Assembly: GCF_900230195.1 (NCBI RefSeq)
Contig: NZ_OCNE01000001.1
Span: forward strand, 1 to 64,000
Origin: Streptomyces zhaozhouensis
Lineage (GTDB): Bacteria > Actinomycetota > Actinomycetes > Streptomycetales > Streptomycetaceae
Direction of reading: 5' to 3'
Length of the DNA stretch: 64,000 nucleotides
This document shows, one piece after another, positions 35,170-44,257 of this stretch. The number at the start of each line of letters is the position of its first letter. Within the stretch, counting starts at the first letter, position 1. A program made the translations under genes and the position numbers. The notes under the pieces were generated by a model. The model ran no database searches and had not been told where the DNA came from. It saw only the letters and a list, made by a program, of their open reading frames with translations.

Positions 35170-36579
35170 TCAGGCGCCTCCGCTGTGAACCTGGAACGCC
35201 GCCCTGCGGACCCGTTTGGCGACGGTCTGGTCGGGGTGGACGGCCGCCAGCGCCAGCAGCACCTGGACGGTGCGCGGGTGGCCACAGATTCGGATCTCGT
35301 CCACCAGTTCGGCGACGTTCGGCTGCGGGGCGGTGTCGAGGTGGTCGAGCAGCAGCCGCTCGGCGCCGTGCTCCTGGGCCGCCGACGCGGTGTCCACCCA
35401 CAGCCAGGTGGCCTCCTGCCGGTTGAGCACGCCCAGCGAGGACTCCGCCGTCTCGCGCGGGTCGCCGCCCTCGTGGTCCGCGAGCCACAACAGCGCGTAG
35501 GGGCGCAGCACCGGGTCGTCCACCACGGCGCGGACCGCCTCGGACGCGGGGGCGCCGACCACCCGCAGCGCCTGGAACGCCAGCCCCCGGATCAGGGCGT
35601 CCTCGCCCTTGGCGGCGGCCAGCAGCTCGTCGACGGCCGGGGCGGTGGGGCGCACCGCGAGCCAGGCGCGGTACTCGGCGCGGGCCGGGCCGGGGGTGAG
35701 GTTGGCGCAGCCGCGCAGCATGGCGACGGCCGACTGCTCGATGTTGCCGGCGGGGCTCTGCGCGGCGACGCAGATCTGCTCCAGCTTGGTCCACATCGCC
35801 CAGCTGCCCAGGTCGGTCAGGCGGGCCCTGGCCGGGCGGTCGCCGCGGGCGTGCAGGGTGAGGGCGCCGACGGAGGAGAGCGCGTCCAGCGCCCAGCCCA
35901 ACAGCCGGACGCGTTCGGCCGTGGTCGCGCGGTCCTCGGCCTCGGGGGGCTCGACGGGTTCGGGCGCCGGGGTGTCGGGGCCCGCGCCGTCCGGGCGTTC
36001 GGCGCGCAGCTCGGCGACCCGGCGGCGCATCAGGTCGATCAGCCCGGCGGCGGTGACCGGGCCCTCGGAGAGCCGCATCACGGAGAGCAGCTGGGGCATC
36101 GCGGCGACCACGTCGGTGACCAGGGAGGGGTCGGCGTCCGGCGGCGCTGGGCGGGCCAGGCACCAGGCGTCGAAGAGCGCGACCCAGCCGCGCAGCGCCG
36201 CCGTGTCGTCGCGCTCCCAGGCGCGCAGCCGCCAGCCGGCGCTGACCGCGCCGTCCTCGCCGTCGATCTCCAGCAGCCCCGCGAGCCGGGCACGGCTCCA
36301 GTTCTCCCGCAGCTCGGCGGTGGACATCCCCAGCTCGCCGGCGGCGCGGGCGGCGTCCTGCTCGGGCGAGAGCCCGGCCTCCCGGGCCCAGTGCGCGACC
36401 CGCACCGCGTCGGCCAGCAGCTCGCGCGCCTGCCGCGCCAGCCGTTCGGGAGGCAGCACGCCCTTGGGTGGCCGTGGGGTCCGTCTGCGCTCCCCGGTGC
36501 GGCGCTGAACGGGCGCTCGTTGCGGGGCGTTCTGCGGGACAAGGCGCAACCGGGGCTCACGCGGAGTTCGGGACGTCAC
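35170..36579 (-). CDS. large conserved hypothetical protein
   Basis: A 469-aa soluble, mostly helical protein I do not recognise. A basic N-terminus (RLRLVPQNAPQRAPVQRRTGERRRT) leads to LPPERLARQARELLADAVRVAHWARE, with a possible winged-helix-like segment (LSPEQDAARAAGELGMSTAELRENWSRARLAGLLEIDGEDGA, about 80-120). The C-terminal half has HEAT-like helical repeats (LIRGLAFQALRVVGAP, DPVLRPYALLWLADHEGGD, HPRTVQVLLALAAVHPD). GTG 36579 or TTG 36615 may be the start; neither has a good ribosome binding site. It has no operon partner. Confidence 0.75.
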   Translation of the reverse strand: MTSRTPREPRLRLVPQNAPQRAPVQRRTGERRRTPRPPKGVLPPERLARQARELLADAVRVAHWAREAGLSPEQDAARAAGELGMSTAELRENWSRARLAGLLEIDGEDGAVSAGWRLRAWERDDTAALRGWVALFDAWCLARPAPPDADPSLVTDVVAAMPQLLSVMRLSEGPVTAAGLIDLMRRRVAELRAERPDGAGPDTPAPEPVEPPEAEDRATTAERVRLLGWALDALSSVGALTLHARGDRPARARLTDLGSWAMWTKLEQICVAAQSPAGNIEQSAVAMLRGCANLTPGPARAEYRAWLAVRPTAPAVDELLAAAKGEDALIRGLAFQALRVVGAPASEAVRAVVDDPVLRPYALLWLADHEGGDPRETAESSLGVLNRQEATWLWVDTASAAQEHGAERLLLDHLDTAPQPNVAELVDEIRICGHPRTVQVLLALAAVHPDQTVAKRVRRAAFQVHSGGA

Positions 36580-36681
36580 CCGAGCAGTTTCGCCGTTAGG
36601 GCCGTCAAAGCCCAAACCCCCCGCCCAGAGCGGTAGATGACGGACATCCGCGCGGCGTCGCCGCGGGTCCGGGGGCGGGGC

Positions 36682-37821
36682 TCACATCAGGGGGGTGAGG
36701 AAGCGGCGCAGCGTCTCCTCGTAGCCGCCGGGGTCGGCGTTCCACATCGCGGCGTGCTCGGCCCCCGGAACGGTGTGCAGCAGCACGTTCTCCGGGTGGC
36801 GGCCGGCGAGGTCGCGGCTGGCGGCGAAGGGGGCGACGGTGTCGTCCGGCCCGTGCAGCAGCAGCACGGGCGGGGGCGCGTTCCGCTCGCCGGTGGGCGG
36901 CATCGGGGGCGGGCCCTCCGGGAGCGCGTCGCGGCGCGCGGCGGCGACGGCGAGCGGGCGCAGCGGCGCGGGCAGGCCGCGCCGGACGGCGAGCGCACGC
37001 AGGGTGGCGGTGGGCGAGAGCACCGGGGAGTCGAGGACCAAGCCGGCGACGTGACGGCGCAGCGGGGAGTGCGTGGCGGCGTACAGCGCCATCGTCGCGC
37101 CGGCGGACCAGCCGTAGAGCACCACCCGGCGCGCGCCGGAGCGCACAGCGAAGCGGAGCGCCGCCTCCGCGTCGTGCCACTCCCCCGCGCCCAGCCGGTA
37201 GACGGGGTCGACGCGGCGCGGGGCGCCCGGGTCGCCCCGGAAGGCGGGCAGCAGGACGGGGAACTGGTGCCGGTGGAGGAAGGGCAGCACGTTCAACGGG
37301 CCCTCCCTGGTGGTGCCGAGCCCGTGCAGCGCGATCAACCAGGTCTCGCGGTCGCCGGCGACATGCCAGGCCGGCAGGGTGACCGAGCCGTGCGGCAGCG
37401 CGACGTCCGTGTACTCGATGCCGAGGGCGGAACGCGGGGTGCCGACGTGCAGTTGGGGCGTGAGGCCGACGGAGGCGCCGGTGGCGAACGGGGCGGCGGC
37501 ACCGCTGGTGAGCAGGCGGCGCACGACGGTGTCCGGCGAACTGGTCACCTCCAGCGGCTCCCCGACGACGGCCGAGCCGTGGCGGCCGGTGAGCCGGTAG
37601 GTGCCGGGACGCAGGGAGAGAGGGGAACGGGTGAGGGTGACGGTGTCGGGCGTGCTGTCGTGCACGGCGAAGCGGACGCCGGCGAAGCCGAGGGGCCGGC
37701 CGGCGCCGGCCGCGCCGAGTCCTGTGCGGGTGGCCCACCGCGTCACCAGGGCCGTGCCCAGCCCGGCCCCGGCCGCCAACACCGTGCTGGCGGCGACCGC
37801 CGCCGTGATCCGCCGTCGCAT
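36682..37821 (-). CDS. alpha/beta hydrolase, membrane-anchored or exported
   Basis: A 379-aa alpha/beta hydrolase. The N-terminus (MRRRITAAVAASTVLAAGAGLGTAL) is a signal peptide or membrane anchor. The catalytic Ser is in YGWSAGATM, with the oxyanion His-Gly in ALHGLG, the acidic residue likely in LLHGPDDTVAP and the catalytic His in PGAEHAAMW near the C-terminus. About 110 residues before the fold show no recognisable domain. It probably acts as an esterase or peptidase outside the membrane; the substrate is unknown. ATG 37821 starts just after a weak TGGGG. Confidence 0.86.
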   Translation of the reverse strand: MRRRITAAVAASTVLAAGAGLGTALVTRWATRTGLGAAGAGRPLGFAGVRFAVHDSTPDTVTLTRSPLSLRPGTYRLTGRHGSAVVGEPLEVTSSPDTVVRRLLTSGAAAPFATGASVGLTPQLHVGTPRSALGIEYTDVALPHGSVTLPAWHVAGDRETWLIALHGLGTTREGPLNVLPFLHRHQFPVLLPAFRGDPGAPRRVDPVYRLGAGEWHDAEAALRFAVRSGARRVVLYGWSAGATMALYAATHSPLRRHVAGLVLDSPVLSPTATLRALAVRRGLPAPLRPLAVAAARRDALPEGPPPMPPTGERNAPPPVLLLHGPDDTVAPFAASRDLAGRHPENVLLHTVPGAEHAAMWNADPGGYEETLRRFLTPLM

Positions 37822-37892
37822 GACCCCAGCATGGGAGCGCGCCGGGGGAAGGGCCACGGGGCGGCCCCCGTTCGGGTTCCCCGCCGCCCCGC

Positions 37893-37932
37893 CGCTCCGT
37901 CGCTCCGTCGCTCCGTCGCCCCGTCGCTCCGT
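37893..37932. repeat. 8-bp tandem repeat, five units
   Basis: Five consecutive units of CGCTCCGT (37893-37932), the fourth being CGCCCCGT. It lies between the aldolase stop codon and the hydrolase start. Confidence 0.85.
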
Positions 37933-37941
37933 CGGAAGACC

Positions 37942-38667
37942 TCAGCGGCGCGCGTCGTTGCCGTAGTCGCGCAGGCGTTCCCTCACCTCGGCCAGCCGCG
38001 CCTCGTCGAGCAGGGTCGGCTGACGGCCGGGGACGGAGCTGGCCGCGAGCCACACCTCGCACATCCATTCCAGCTGCGCGGTGTGGTCCATCGCCTGCCG
38101 CAGGTCCCGGCCGTGGACCAGCGTGCCGTGGTTGCGCAGCAGGCACGCGCTGCGTCCCTCCAGCGCCGTGAGCGCCGCGCTCGCCAACGCGTCGGAGCCG
38201 TACGTCGCGTACGGTGCCACCCGGATCGGCCCGCCCATGGCCGCCGCCATGTAGTGGATGGTCGGCACCTCGTCGACCAGCGTGGAGACCGCCGTCGCGT
38301 GGGCGGCGTGGGTGTGCACGACCGCGCCCGCTCCGGTCTCCCGGTAGACCGCGAGATGGAGGGGGAGCTCGCTCGTCGGCTTGAGCCGGCCGGCCACCAC
38401 CCGCCCGTCGAGATCGACGGCGAGGAGGTCCCGGGGCCCGAGTGAGCGGTACGGAACGCCACTTGGCGTGACGAGGACCGTCTCGCCGAGGCGGACCGAG
38501 AGGTTACCCGAGGTGCCGACGACCAGACCATCGGTGACCGTCTGCCGGGCGGCCCGCACCAACTCCCGCCAGGCGGAACGCCATTCGGCGGGTATCGGCC
38601 GCCGCCCCCCGGAGGGACCCGCCGAAAAAAGGATCGAAGCAACAGCGTTACGCCGCCGTTCATTCAT
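37942..38667 (-). CDS. class II aldolase/adducin family protein
   Basis: A 241-aa class II aldolase-type enzyme, the fold of L-fuculose-phosphate aldolase and L-ribulose-5-phosphate epimerase. Motifs: GTSGNLSVRLGETVLVTPSG (phosphate binding), TSELPLHLAVYRE with the likely catalytic Glu, zinc ligands in VVHTHAAHATAVS and the third His in LLRNHGTLVHG. The substrate is probably a phosphorylated sugar or thioribulose-type compound. It diverges from the phosphate transporter gene across a 68-bp region. Confidence 0.88.
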   Translation of the reverse strand: MNERRRNAVASILFSAGPSGGRRPIPAEWRSAWRELVRAARQTVTDGLVVGTSGNLSVRLGETVLVTPSGVPYRSLGPRDLLAVDLDGRVVAGRLKPTSELPLHLAVYRETGAGAVVHTHAAHATAVSTLVDEVPTIHYMAAAMGGPIRVAPYATYGSDALASAALTALEGRSACLLRNHGTLVHGRDLRQAMDHTAQLEWMCEVWLAASSVPGRQPTLLDEARLAEVRERLRDYGNDARR

Positions 38668-38700
38668 CTTCCGTTCACCTATTCACCCTACGTTAACTTC
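38658..38700. promoter_or_regulatory. GTTCACC-like repeats before the phosphate transporter
   Basis: The divergent spacer contains GTTCATT (38658), GTTCACC (38673-38679), TTCACCC (38682-38688) and GTTAACT (38692-38698). These resemble the direct-repeat unit of Streptomyces PHO boxes (GTTCACC), although the spacing is not the regular 11 bp. PhoP control of the transporter is possible. Confidence 0.45.
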
Positions 38701-38735
38701 GCTTGTCCCCACCCCGCCGAACGATTGTCCGGTAC

Positions 38736-40103
38736 ATGGAACACTTCACGCTGTTGATCGCGATCGTGATCATCACGGCTTTGGCGTTCGACTTCACCAA
38801 CGGCTTCCACGACACGGCCAACGCGATGGCCACCACCATCTCGACCGGGGCGATGAAACCCAAACCCGCGGTCGCGATGTCGGCGATTCTCAACCTCGTC
38901 GGAGCGTTCCTCTCCGTCGAGGTCGCCAGAACCATCTCCGGCGGGATCATCGACGAGGAGGCGGGCATCCAGCCCGAAGTGATCTTCGCCGGGCTGGTGG
39001 GCGCGATCGTCTGGAACCTGCTCACCTGGCTCGCCGGCCTCCCCTCCAGCTCCTCGCACGCGCTCTTCGGCGGCCTGATCGGCGCCACCGTCGCCTCGGT
39101 CGGCTTCGGCGCGATCAACGGGGACGCGGTGATCACCAAGGTGGTCATCCCCGCCGTGGTGGCCCCCCTGGTGGCCGGGATCGCGGCGACCATGGCGACC
39201 CGGCTGACCTACCGGGTCACCAGGAACGCCGACGAGGCCGCCAGTTCCAAGGGCTACCGCGCCGGGCAGATCGCCTCCGCCGCGCTGGTCTCCCTGGCGC
39301 ACGGCACCAACGACGCGCAGAAGACCATGGGCGTGATGACGCTGGCGCTGATCGCCGGCGGCTCGCTGGCGCCCGACTCCGACCCCCCGCTGTGGGTCAT
39401 CACCTCGGCCGGTGTGGCCATCGCGCTGGGCACCTACCTCGGCGGCTGGCGGATCATCCGCACGCTGGGCAGGGGTCTGACGGACATCCAGCCGCCGCAG
39501 GGCTTCGCCGCCCAGACCAGCGCGGCGACGACCATCCTGGCCTCCTCGCACATGGGGTTCGCGCTCTCCACCACCCAGGTCTGCTCGGGCGCGGTGACCG
39601 GCTCCGGGCTGGGGCGGCGCGGCGGCGTCATCCGGTGGAACACGGTCTCCCGGATGGTCGTGGCGTGGCTGCTGACGCTGCCGGCCGCCGGCCTGGTCGG
39701 CGCGCTGGGCGCGCTGCTGGCCGAGCAGGGCGACTGGGGCGTGGCGACGGTCGCGGTGCTGCTGGTCGTGGTGAGCGGCGCCATCTGGGCGCGCTCGCGC
39801 CGCCGTCCGGTCTCCCACGACAACGTCAACGACGACGACCCGAACGCCCTGCCGGCCGAGGAGACCGTCGCCGTCCGCGACGAGGAGCCGGTGACCGACG
39901 CGTCGGTGGCGGACGCCTCGACGACCGGGAAGGTGAACGGAACGGTGAACGCGTCCCCCGGGACCCCGGCGCACACGTCGGGCGCCGGGGACGAGGAACC
40001 GGCCCTGGCCGTGCTCGCGCCGCCGGTCGTCGAGCCGGACGGTGAGGAGCGGACCGCGCCGGCGGACTCGACGGCCGGGCGCTCCACCCCGACCGCCTCC
40101 TGA
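38736..40103 (+). CDS. low-affinity inorganic phosphate transporter (PiT family)
   Basis: A 455-aa PiT-family transporter with about ten membrane helices. The two diagnostic inverted repeats are present: FDFTNGFHDTANAMATTIS (about residues 17-35) and LAHGTNDAQKTMGVM (about 188-202). It moves metal-phosphate with proton or cation symport. The C-terminal 110 residues are a polar Glu/Val/Thr-rich cytoplasmic tail. ATG 38736 is selected as giving the membrane N-terminus MEHFTLLIAIVIITALAF. It is followed 68 bp later by a small membrane protein gene, an arrangement usual for Streptomyces pit genes. Confidence 0.95.
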   Translation: MEHFTLLIAIVIITALAFDFTNGFHDTANAMATTISTGAMKPKPAVAMSAILNLVGAFLSVEVARTISGGIIDEEAGIQPEVIFAGLVGAIVWNLLTWLAGLPSSSSHALFGGLIGATVASVGFGAINGDAVITKVVIPAVVAPLVAGIAATMATRLTYRVTRNADEAASSKGYRAGQIASAALVSLAHGTNDAQKTMGVMTLALIAGGSLAPDSDPPLWVITSAGVAIALGTYLGGWRIIRTLGRGLTDIQPPQGFAAQTSAATTILASSHMGFALSTTQVCSGAVTGSGLGRRGGVIRWNTVSRMVVAWLLTLPAAGLVGALGALLAEQGDWGVATVAVLLVVVSGAIWARSRRRPVSHDNVNDDDPNALPAEETVAVRDEEPVTDASVADASTTGKVNGTVNASPGTPAHTSGAGDEEPALAVLAPPVVEPDGEERTAPADSTAGRSTPTAS

Positions 40104-40171
40104 GCCCCACCCCTGACACCCCCTGACACCCCACCCGGAAACACCTCGAAACGCGAAGGTCCTCACACGCG

Positions 40172-40369
40172 ATGAACATCGAATGGGACGTGCTGGGCCA
40201 GGTCATCCTGGTGTCGGTGCTGCTGACCGTGGCCGTGGTCGGGCTCTTCTCGCTCGGCATCCGGACGAGCGGCCCGACGAGCGGTGCCCCGGCGAGGTCG
40301 GCCGGCTATCTCTCCTTCGGGCTGTGCGCGGCGGCCGTCTGCTACGGCATCTGGATCATCGCCGCCTGA
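40172..40369 (+). CDS. small membrane protein linked to the phosphate transporter
   Basis: A 65-aa protein with two membrane helices (VLGQVILVSVLLTVAVVGLFSLG and YLSFGLCAAAVCYGIWIIAA) joined by a short polar loop (RTSGPTSGAPARSAG). It lies directly downstream of the PiT gene on the same strand and probably belongs to its operon. Its function is unknown; a regulatory or stabilising subunit is a guess from position. Confidence 0.85.
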   Translation: MNIEWDVLGQVILVSVLLTVAVVGLFSLGIRTSGPTSGAPARSAGYLSFGLCAAAVCYGIWIIAA

Positions 40370-40392
40370 CGCCCGCCGCCCGCCCCCCGGGT

Positions 40393-40434
40393 GGGGCCCG
40401 GTGCCCGGCGGATGCCCGCCGGGCACCGGGCCCC
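40393..40434. terminator. 19-bp bidirectional hairpin terminator
   Basis: Arms 40393-40411 and 40416-40434 are perfect complements over 19 bp with a 4-base ATGC loop. It lies between the convergent phosphate-transporter unit and the LAETG-protein gene. Confidence 0.88.
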
Positions 40435-40478
40435 GTGCGTGTCGACGGCGGGTCAACGCCCGCCGCGCCGACGGCCGC

Positions 40479-41408
40479 TCAGGCGGCGCGGCGGCGGGCG
40501 TAGACCACCGTGCCGGCGCCGACGGCCAGCAGCGCCAGGCCGCCGCCGACCACGTACGGCGTGGCGGAGCCGCCGCCGGTCTCGGCGAGGTCGCCGGCCG
40601 GACGCTCGCCCTCGCTCCGCGGCGCCGGCCCCTCGGGCTCCTCCGCCTCCGGCTCCCGCGCTTCCTCCTCGGGCGCGGGCGCGCCCGCCGGGGTGGCGCA
40701 GGCGGCCTCGGCCAGGGTGACCCGGCCGCTGACGGTCGCCACGTTGAGCTCCAACGGGTCGATGTCCACGGACAGTTCGAGCGCCGTGGCGGCGGCGGAG
40801 GCGTCGGTGGTCTCGCGCTGGCCGAGGGCCAGGGTGACCTCGCCGACACCCGGCACCTCCAGCCGGGTCTCGCCGGTGGAGTCGAGGGTGACCTCCTGAC
40901 CGAGGACCGTGGCGCTGGCCGGCACCGTCGTCTCGGCGACGGGGGTCTCGCCGGCGGCGCAGTGCGCGCGGGAGTGCACGGCGCTCAGCTCGATCAGCGA
41001 GAGCGCGCCGAGCCCCGGCAACCGGACGCGGGCGCCCACCAGTTCGGTGTCGGCCGTGGCGGCCGACTCGTCGGCGGCGGCCTCGGCGCGGGCGACCTCG
41101 GCGCGCAGCACGTCGAACGGCCGGCCGTCGGCCACCCCGTCCAGGGTGGCGGTGAGCAGCGTCTCGTCGGCCGAGGCGCCGTCGGCCGGGGCGCTGACCT
41201 CGTTGAGCGCCAGGTTCAGCGGCAGGTTGGCCGCGCCGTCCAGCAGCGAGACGTCGAGCGTGGTGCGCAGCACCGCGGCGTTCGCGGTGCCGTGGGTCTC
41301 CCCTTCCGGCGCCTCGTCGGCGGCGGCGGGCGTGGCGCCCGCCAGAAGCGCGCCGCAACCGGCCGCCAGGGCAAGGGAGAGGGACCGCCCGAAGGCAGAG
41401 TTGAACAC
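40479..41408 (-). CDS. SCO1860-type LAETG-anchored surface protein
   Basis: A 309-aa secreted protein. An N-terminal signal peptide (SLSLALAAGCGALLAGATPAAA) leads to a beta-rich domain of about 200 residues with two Cys, an acidic Pro/Glu linker (APEEEAREPEAEEPEGPAP), and a C-terminal sortase signal: LAETGG at residue 274, a hydrophobic helix and the RRRAA tail. Class E sortases of Streptomyces cleave LAxTG and attach proteins to peptidoglycan. The role of this protein is unknown. GTG 41408 follows GTGGGGG. The 217 bp upstream (41409-41625) contain its promoter but no other gene. Confidence 0.9.
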   Translation of the reverse strand: MFNSAFGRSLSLALAAGCGALLAGATPAAADEAPEGETHGTANAAVLRTTLDVSLLDGAANLPLNLALNEVSAPADGASADETLLTATLDGVADGRPFDVLRAEVARAEAAADESAATADTELVGARVRLPGLGALSLIELSAVHSRAHCAAGETPVAETTVPASATVLGQEVTLDSTGETRLEVPGVGEVTLALGQRETTDASAAATALELSVDIDPLELNVATVSGRVTLAEAACATPAGAPAPEEEAREPEAEEPEGPAPRSEGERPAGDLAETGGGSATPYVVGGGLALLAVGAGTVVYARRRAA

Positions 41409-41625
41409 GGGTGATGAACCCCCACGAGATGGTGAACGTCGCCGCCGCGTGAACAGGGACAGGCGCGGCGGCGACCGGGACGCCGCCATCCTTCGGCCTG
41501 CCGGGGGTGATCGATGACCATCAGAGGTCACTTCACTCATACGAGGGAACGTCCAGCCGCATGGGTGTTCCCCGTTCGCACGGTGGGCCGGCGCGCACGC
41601 CGGCGCTTACCACGTCCCGCGCGCC

Positions 41626-42735
41626 TCAGCCCACGATCCGGCCACGCAGCACGACCCGGTGGGGGCGGGCCAGCGCGGTGAGGTCGCGGCGTGGGTCCTC
41701 GGCGTAGACGACCAGGTCGGCGGGGGCGCCCTCGGTCAGTCCCGGCCGGCCGAGCCAGGCGCGCGCCCCCCAGGTGGCGGCGGAGAGCGCGGCCAGCGGG
41801 GGCAGCCCGGCGACGGCGAGTTCCGCGACCTCGGCGGCGATCATCCCGTGGGCGAGCGAGCCGCCGGCGTCGGTGCCGGCGTAGACCGGGATGCCCGCCT
41901 CCCAGGCGGCGCCCACGGTCGCGTGCCGGCGTTCGTGCAGCCGCCGCATGTGCGCGGCCCAGCGCGGGTAGCGGCGCTCGCCGCCCTCGGCGAGCTTCGG
42001 GAAGGTGGCGATGTTGACCAGCGTCGGCACGATCGCGACACCGCGCTCGGCGAAGAGCGGGATGGTCTCCTCGGTGAGCCCGGTGGCGTGTTCGACGCAG
42101 TCGACGCCCGCCTCGACCAGGTCGCGCAGGGAGTCCTCGGCGAAGCAGTGCGCGGTGACCCTGGCACCCTCCTCGTGGGCGGCCGCGACGGCCTCGCGCA
42201 GCACGTCGGCGGGCCAGAGCGGCGCGAGGTCGCCGCGTTCCCTGTCGATCCAGTCGCCCACCAGCTTCACCCAGCCGTCGCCCGCGCGCGCCTCGCGGCG
42301 CACCCGCTCGGGCAGTTGGGCGGGCTCGATCTCGTGCGCGTAGTTCCTGATGTAGCGGCGCGGACGGGCGATGTGGCGTCCCGCCCTGATGACGCGCGGC
42401 AGGTCCTCGCGCCGGTCGATCCAGCGGGTGTCCGCCGGCGAGCCGGCGTCCCGCAACAGCAGGGCGCCGGCCTCCCGTTCGGCCGTCGCCTGCGCCTCGG
42501 AGGTCGCGGCGTCGACCGCGCCCTCGGGGCCGAGGCCGACGTGGCAGTGGGCGTCGACCAGGCCGGGCAGCGCATAGCCGCGGACCGTGGTGACCTCGCG
42601 GGTGGAGGCCGGCGGGGTGAGGCTGATCCGGCCGTCGACGACCCAGAGCTCGTCGCGCACCTCCCCCTCGTCCGTCGCGGCGGCCGGGCCGGTCAGCACC
42701 CGACCCGTGACACGCAGCACCTGACCGTTCGACAA
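41626..42735 (-). CDS. metal-dependent amidohydrolase
   Basis: A 369-aa amidohydrolase of the imidazolonepropionase/prolidase-like group. Metal ligands: GLVDAHCHVGLG (HxH, about residues 68-79), the likely bridging Lys in DGWVKLVGDW, ARVTAHCF and DCVEHATGL (His ligands), and the catalytic Asp in VYAGTDAGG. The substrate is unknown. TTG 42735 is preferred since AGGGAGG lies 6 bases before it and LSNGQVLRVTGRVL is a normal family start; an ATG at 42807 would add an unconserved Arg/Ala segment. It is divergent from the sigma-factor gene. Confidence 0.9.
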   Translation of the reverse strand: MSNGQVLRVTGRVLTGPAAATDEGEVRDELWVVDGRISLTPPASTREVTTVRGYALPGLVDAHCHVGLGPEGAVDAATSEAQATAEREAGALLLRDAGSPADTRWIDRREDLPRVIRAGRHIARPRRYIRNYAHEIEPAQLPERVRREARAGDGWVKLVGDWIDRERGDLAPLWPADVLREAVAAAHEEGARVTAHCFAEDSLRDLVEAGVDCVEHATGLTEETIPLFAERGVAIVPTLVNIATFPKLAEGGERRYPRWAAHMRRLHERRHATVGAAWEAGIPVYAGTDAGGSLAHGMIAAEVAELAVAGLPPLAALSAATWGARAWLGRPGLTEGAPADLVVYAEDPRRDLTALARPHRVVLRGRIVG

Positions 42736-42974
42736 CGGGACCTCCCTGGAGCGGAATCGACGGGCGGCGGGCGCCGCCGACCCCGGAGCGGCGGCGCGGC
42801 GGCGCATGGGCCGGGAACTCGTCTCATACCAGCCGGTTCACGAGCCTCGGCAGCCTACCGATCCCCTGCTACGCTCCCAACTCCCGGGGCTGGACGAAGA
42901 TACGGACACCGCACGACCTGTCGAACAAACGCCGTCGGCAGGCACCGAGGAGCCGCACACCCGAGGAGGCCGGC

Positions 42975-43553
42975 GTGGCCAGCCCCAGTGAAGACTTCCA
43001 CGCCTTCTTCGAGCGTCACCATGTCGAACTCTCCCGACTCGCCTATCTGCTGCTCGGCGGTGACGGCGGCAGGGAGGGCGCCGACGATCTCGCCGCCGAC
43101 GCGTTGGTCGCGCTCTGGCACCGTTGGGACCGGATGGCCGGCACGGAACGGCCGTTGGCCTACGCGCGGGGCGTGGTCGCGAACCTCGCCCGTTCGCAGA
43201 TCCGCACCCGGATGCGGGAACGCCGCCGGATCGCGCTCTTCTGGGCACGGCAGGCGGAGCACACCGAGGGGCCCGACGTCCCGGCGGTGCTGGACGTGCG
43301 GGCCGCGCTCGCGCGGTTGCCGTACCGCAAGCGGGCGTGCGTGGTGCTGCGCCACGCGTTCGACCTCTCGGAACGCGACACCGCGCGGACCCTGGACATC
43401 ACGGTGGGTACGGTGAAGAGCCAGACCTCGCGCGGACTGGCCGAACTGCAACGCCTGTTGCGCCAGACGGAGGTCCGCGCGGGGGAGGCGGGCGGGGCTC
43501 CGGAGTTGTTGCGGGCGCTGTCCGCCGGCCCACCCCAGCATCGCGGCTGGTGA
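42975..43553 (+). CDS. ECF sigma factor (SigE/SigM-like family)
   Basis: A 192-aa extracytoplasmic-function sigma factor. Region 2 (about residues 8-80): FHAFFERHHVELSRLAYLLL, DDLAADALVALWHRWDRM, RPLAYARGVVANLARS. Region 4 (about 105-165): RAALARLPYRKRACVVLRHAFDLSERDTARTLDITVGTVKSQTSRGL. GTG 42975 follows GAGGAGG. It belongs to the group annotated as SigE family in actinomycetes. The gene immediately downstream encodes a one-pass membrane protein that may sense and control it. Confidence 0.93.
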   Translation: MASPSEDFHAFFERHHVELSRLAYLLLGGDGGREGADDLAADALVALWHRWDRMAGTERPLAYARGVVANLARSQIRTRMRERRRIALFWARQAEHTEGPDVPAVLDVRAALARLPYRKRACVVLRHAFDLSERDTARTLDITVGTVKSQTSRGLAELQRLLRQTEVRAGEAGGAPELLRALSAGPPQHRGW

Positions 43554-43615
43554 GCGGTCGCGCGCCCGCGCGCCCGCCGCCGCGCGGACGCAGAACCGGA
43601 AGAGGACGAGTGCTG

Positions 43616-44257
43616 ATGGCCGACCGCGAGGAGACGCGGGAGCTGCTGCGGGCGGCGGCGGCCGAGCACCGCCCGGACCGGGAGCGGATGCGGGCGCGCG
43701 TCGCGCGCGGGATGGCGGCGCGCGGCCCGGCCGCCGTCGCGCCGCGCCGCCGGCGGGGGCGGCTGGTGGCGGGGGCGGTGGGGGCGGTCGGCTGTGTGCT
43801 CGCGGTGACCGTGCTGGCCGGCGGGTGGCTGGGCGGCGACGAACGGGGCGGCGCGACGGCCGCCTCGCCGTCGGCGCGGGGCACGCTGGCCACGTCGGGC
43901 GAGATCTACCGGGACGACAACCCGTACTGGTCGCAGAGCGAGGTCACGCTCGAAACAAGCCACCCGCTCAGCGCGCTGACCGTGGAGGTGCGGGTGGTCG
44001 CGGACGAGGAGGCACGGCCGACGGGCGGCTGGCGGACGCCGCCGGAGGAGGACTTCGTGTTCACCACCGGCGAGGAGGGCGGGGACCTGGTCTTCCGGTG
44101 GGAGTTGCGGGAGGGCCGGGAGGTGCCGGAGGGGGAGCACGTCTTCGCCGCGCAGTACGACCACGGCGAGGGGCCGAGGGACGCGGCGTTCGACCGCTAC
44201 CTGGTCACCGGCGAGGGTCCGGGCGGCGCGGTGGAGGGCGGCGGCGGTTTCAGCTGA
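43616..44257 (+). CDS. single-pass membrane protein, possible anti-sigma factor
   Basis: A 213-aa protein: a basic cytoplasmic N-terminus (REETRELLRAAAAEHRPDRERMRARVARGM), one membrane helix (LVAGAVGAVGCVLAVTVLAGGWL, about residues 48-70) and an extracytoplasmic beta-rich domain (YRDDNPYWSQSEVTLETSHPLSALTVEVRV, then VFTTGEEGGDLVFRWEL). The layout and position after the sigma gene fit an anti-sigma factor, but no zinc-binding HxxxCxxC motif is present, so another membrane partner is equally possible. ATG 43616 or GTG 43610 is the start. Confidence 0.8.
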   Translation: MADREETRELLRAAAAEHRPDRERMRARVARGMAARGPAAVAPRRRRGRLVAGAVGAVGCVLAVTVLAGGWLGGDERGGATAASPSARGTLATSGEIYRDDNPYWSQSEVTLETSHPLSALTVEVRVVADEEARPTGGWRTPPEEDFVFTTGEEGGDLVFRWELREGREVPEGEHVFAAQYDHGEGPRDAAFDRYLVTGEGPGGAVEGGGGFS

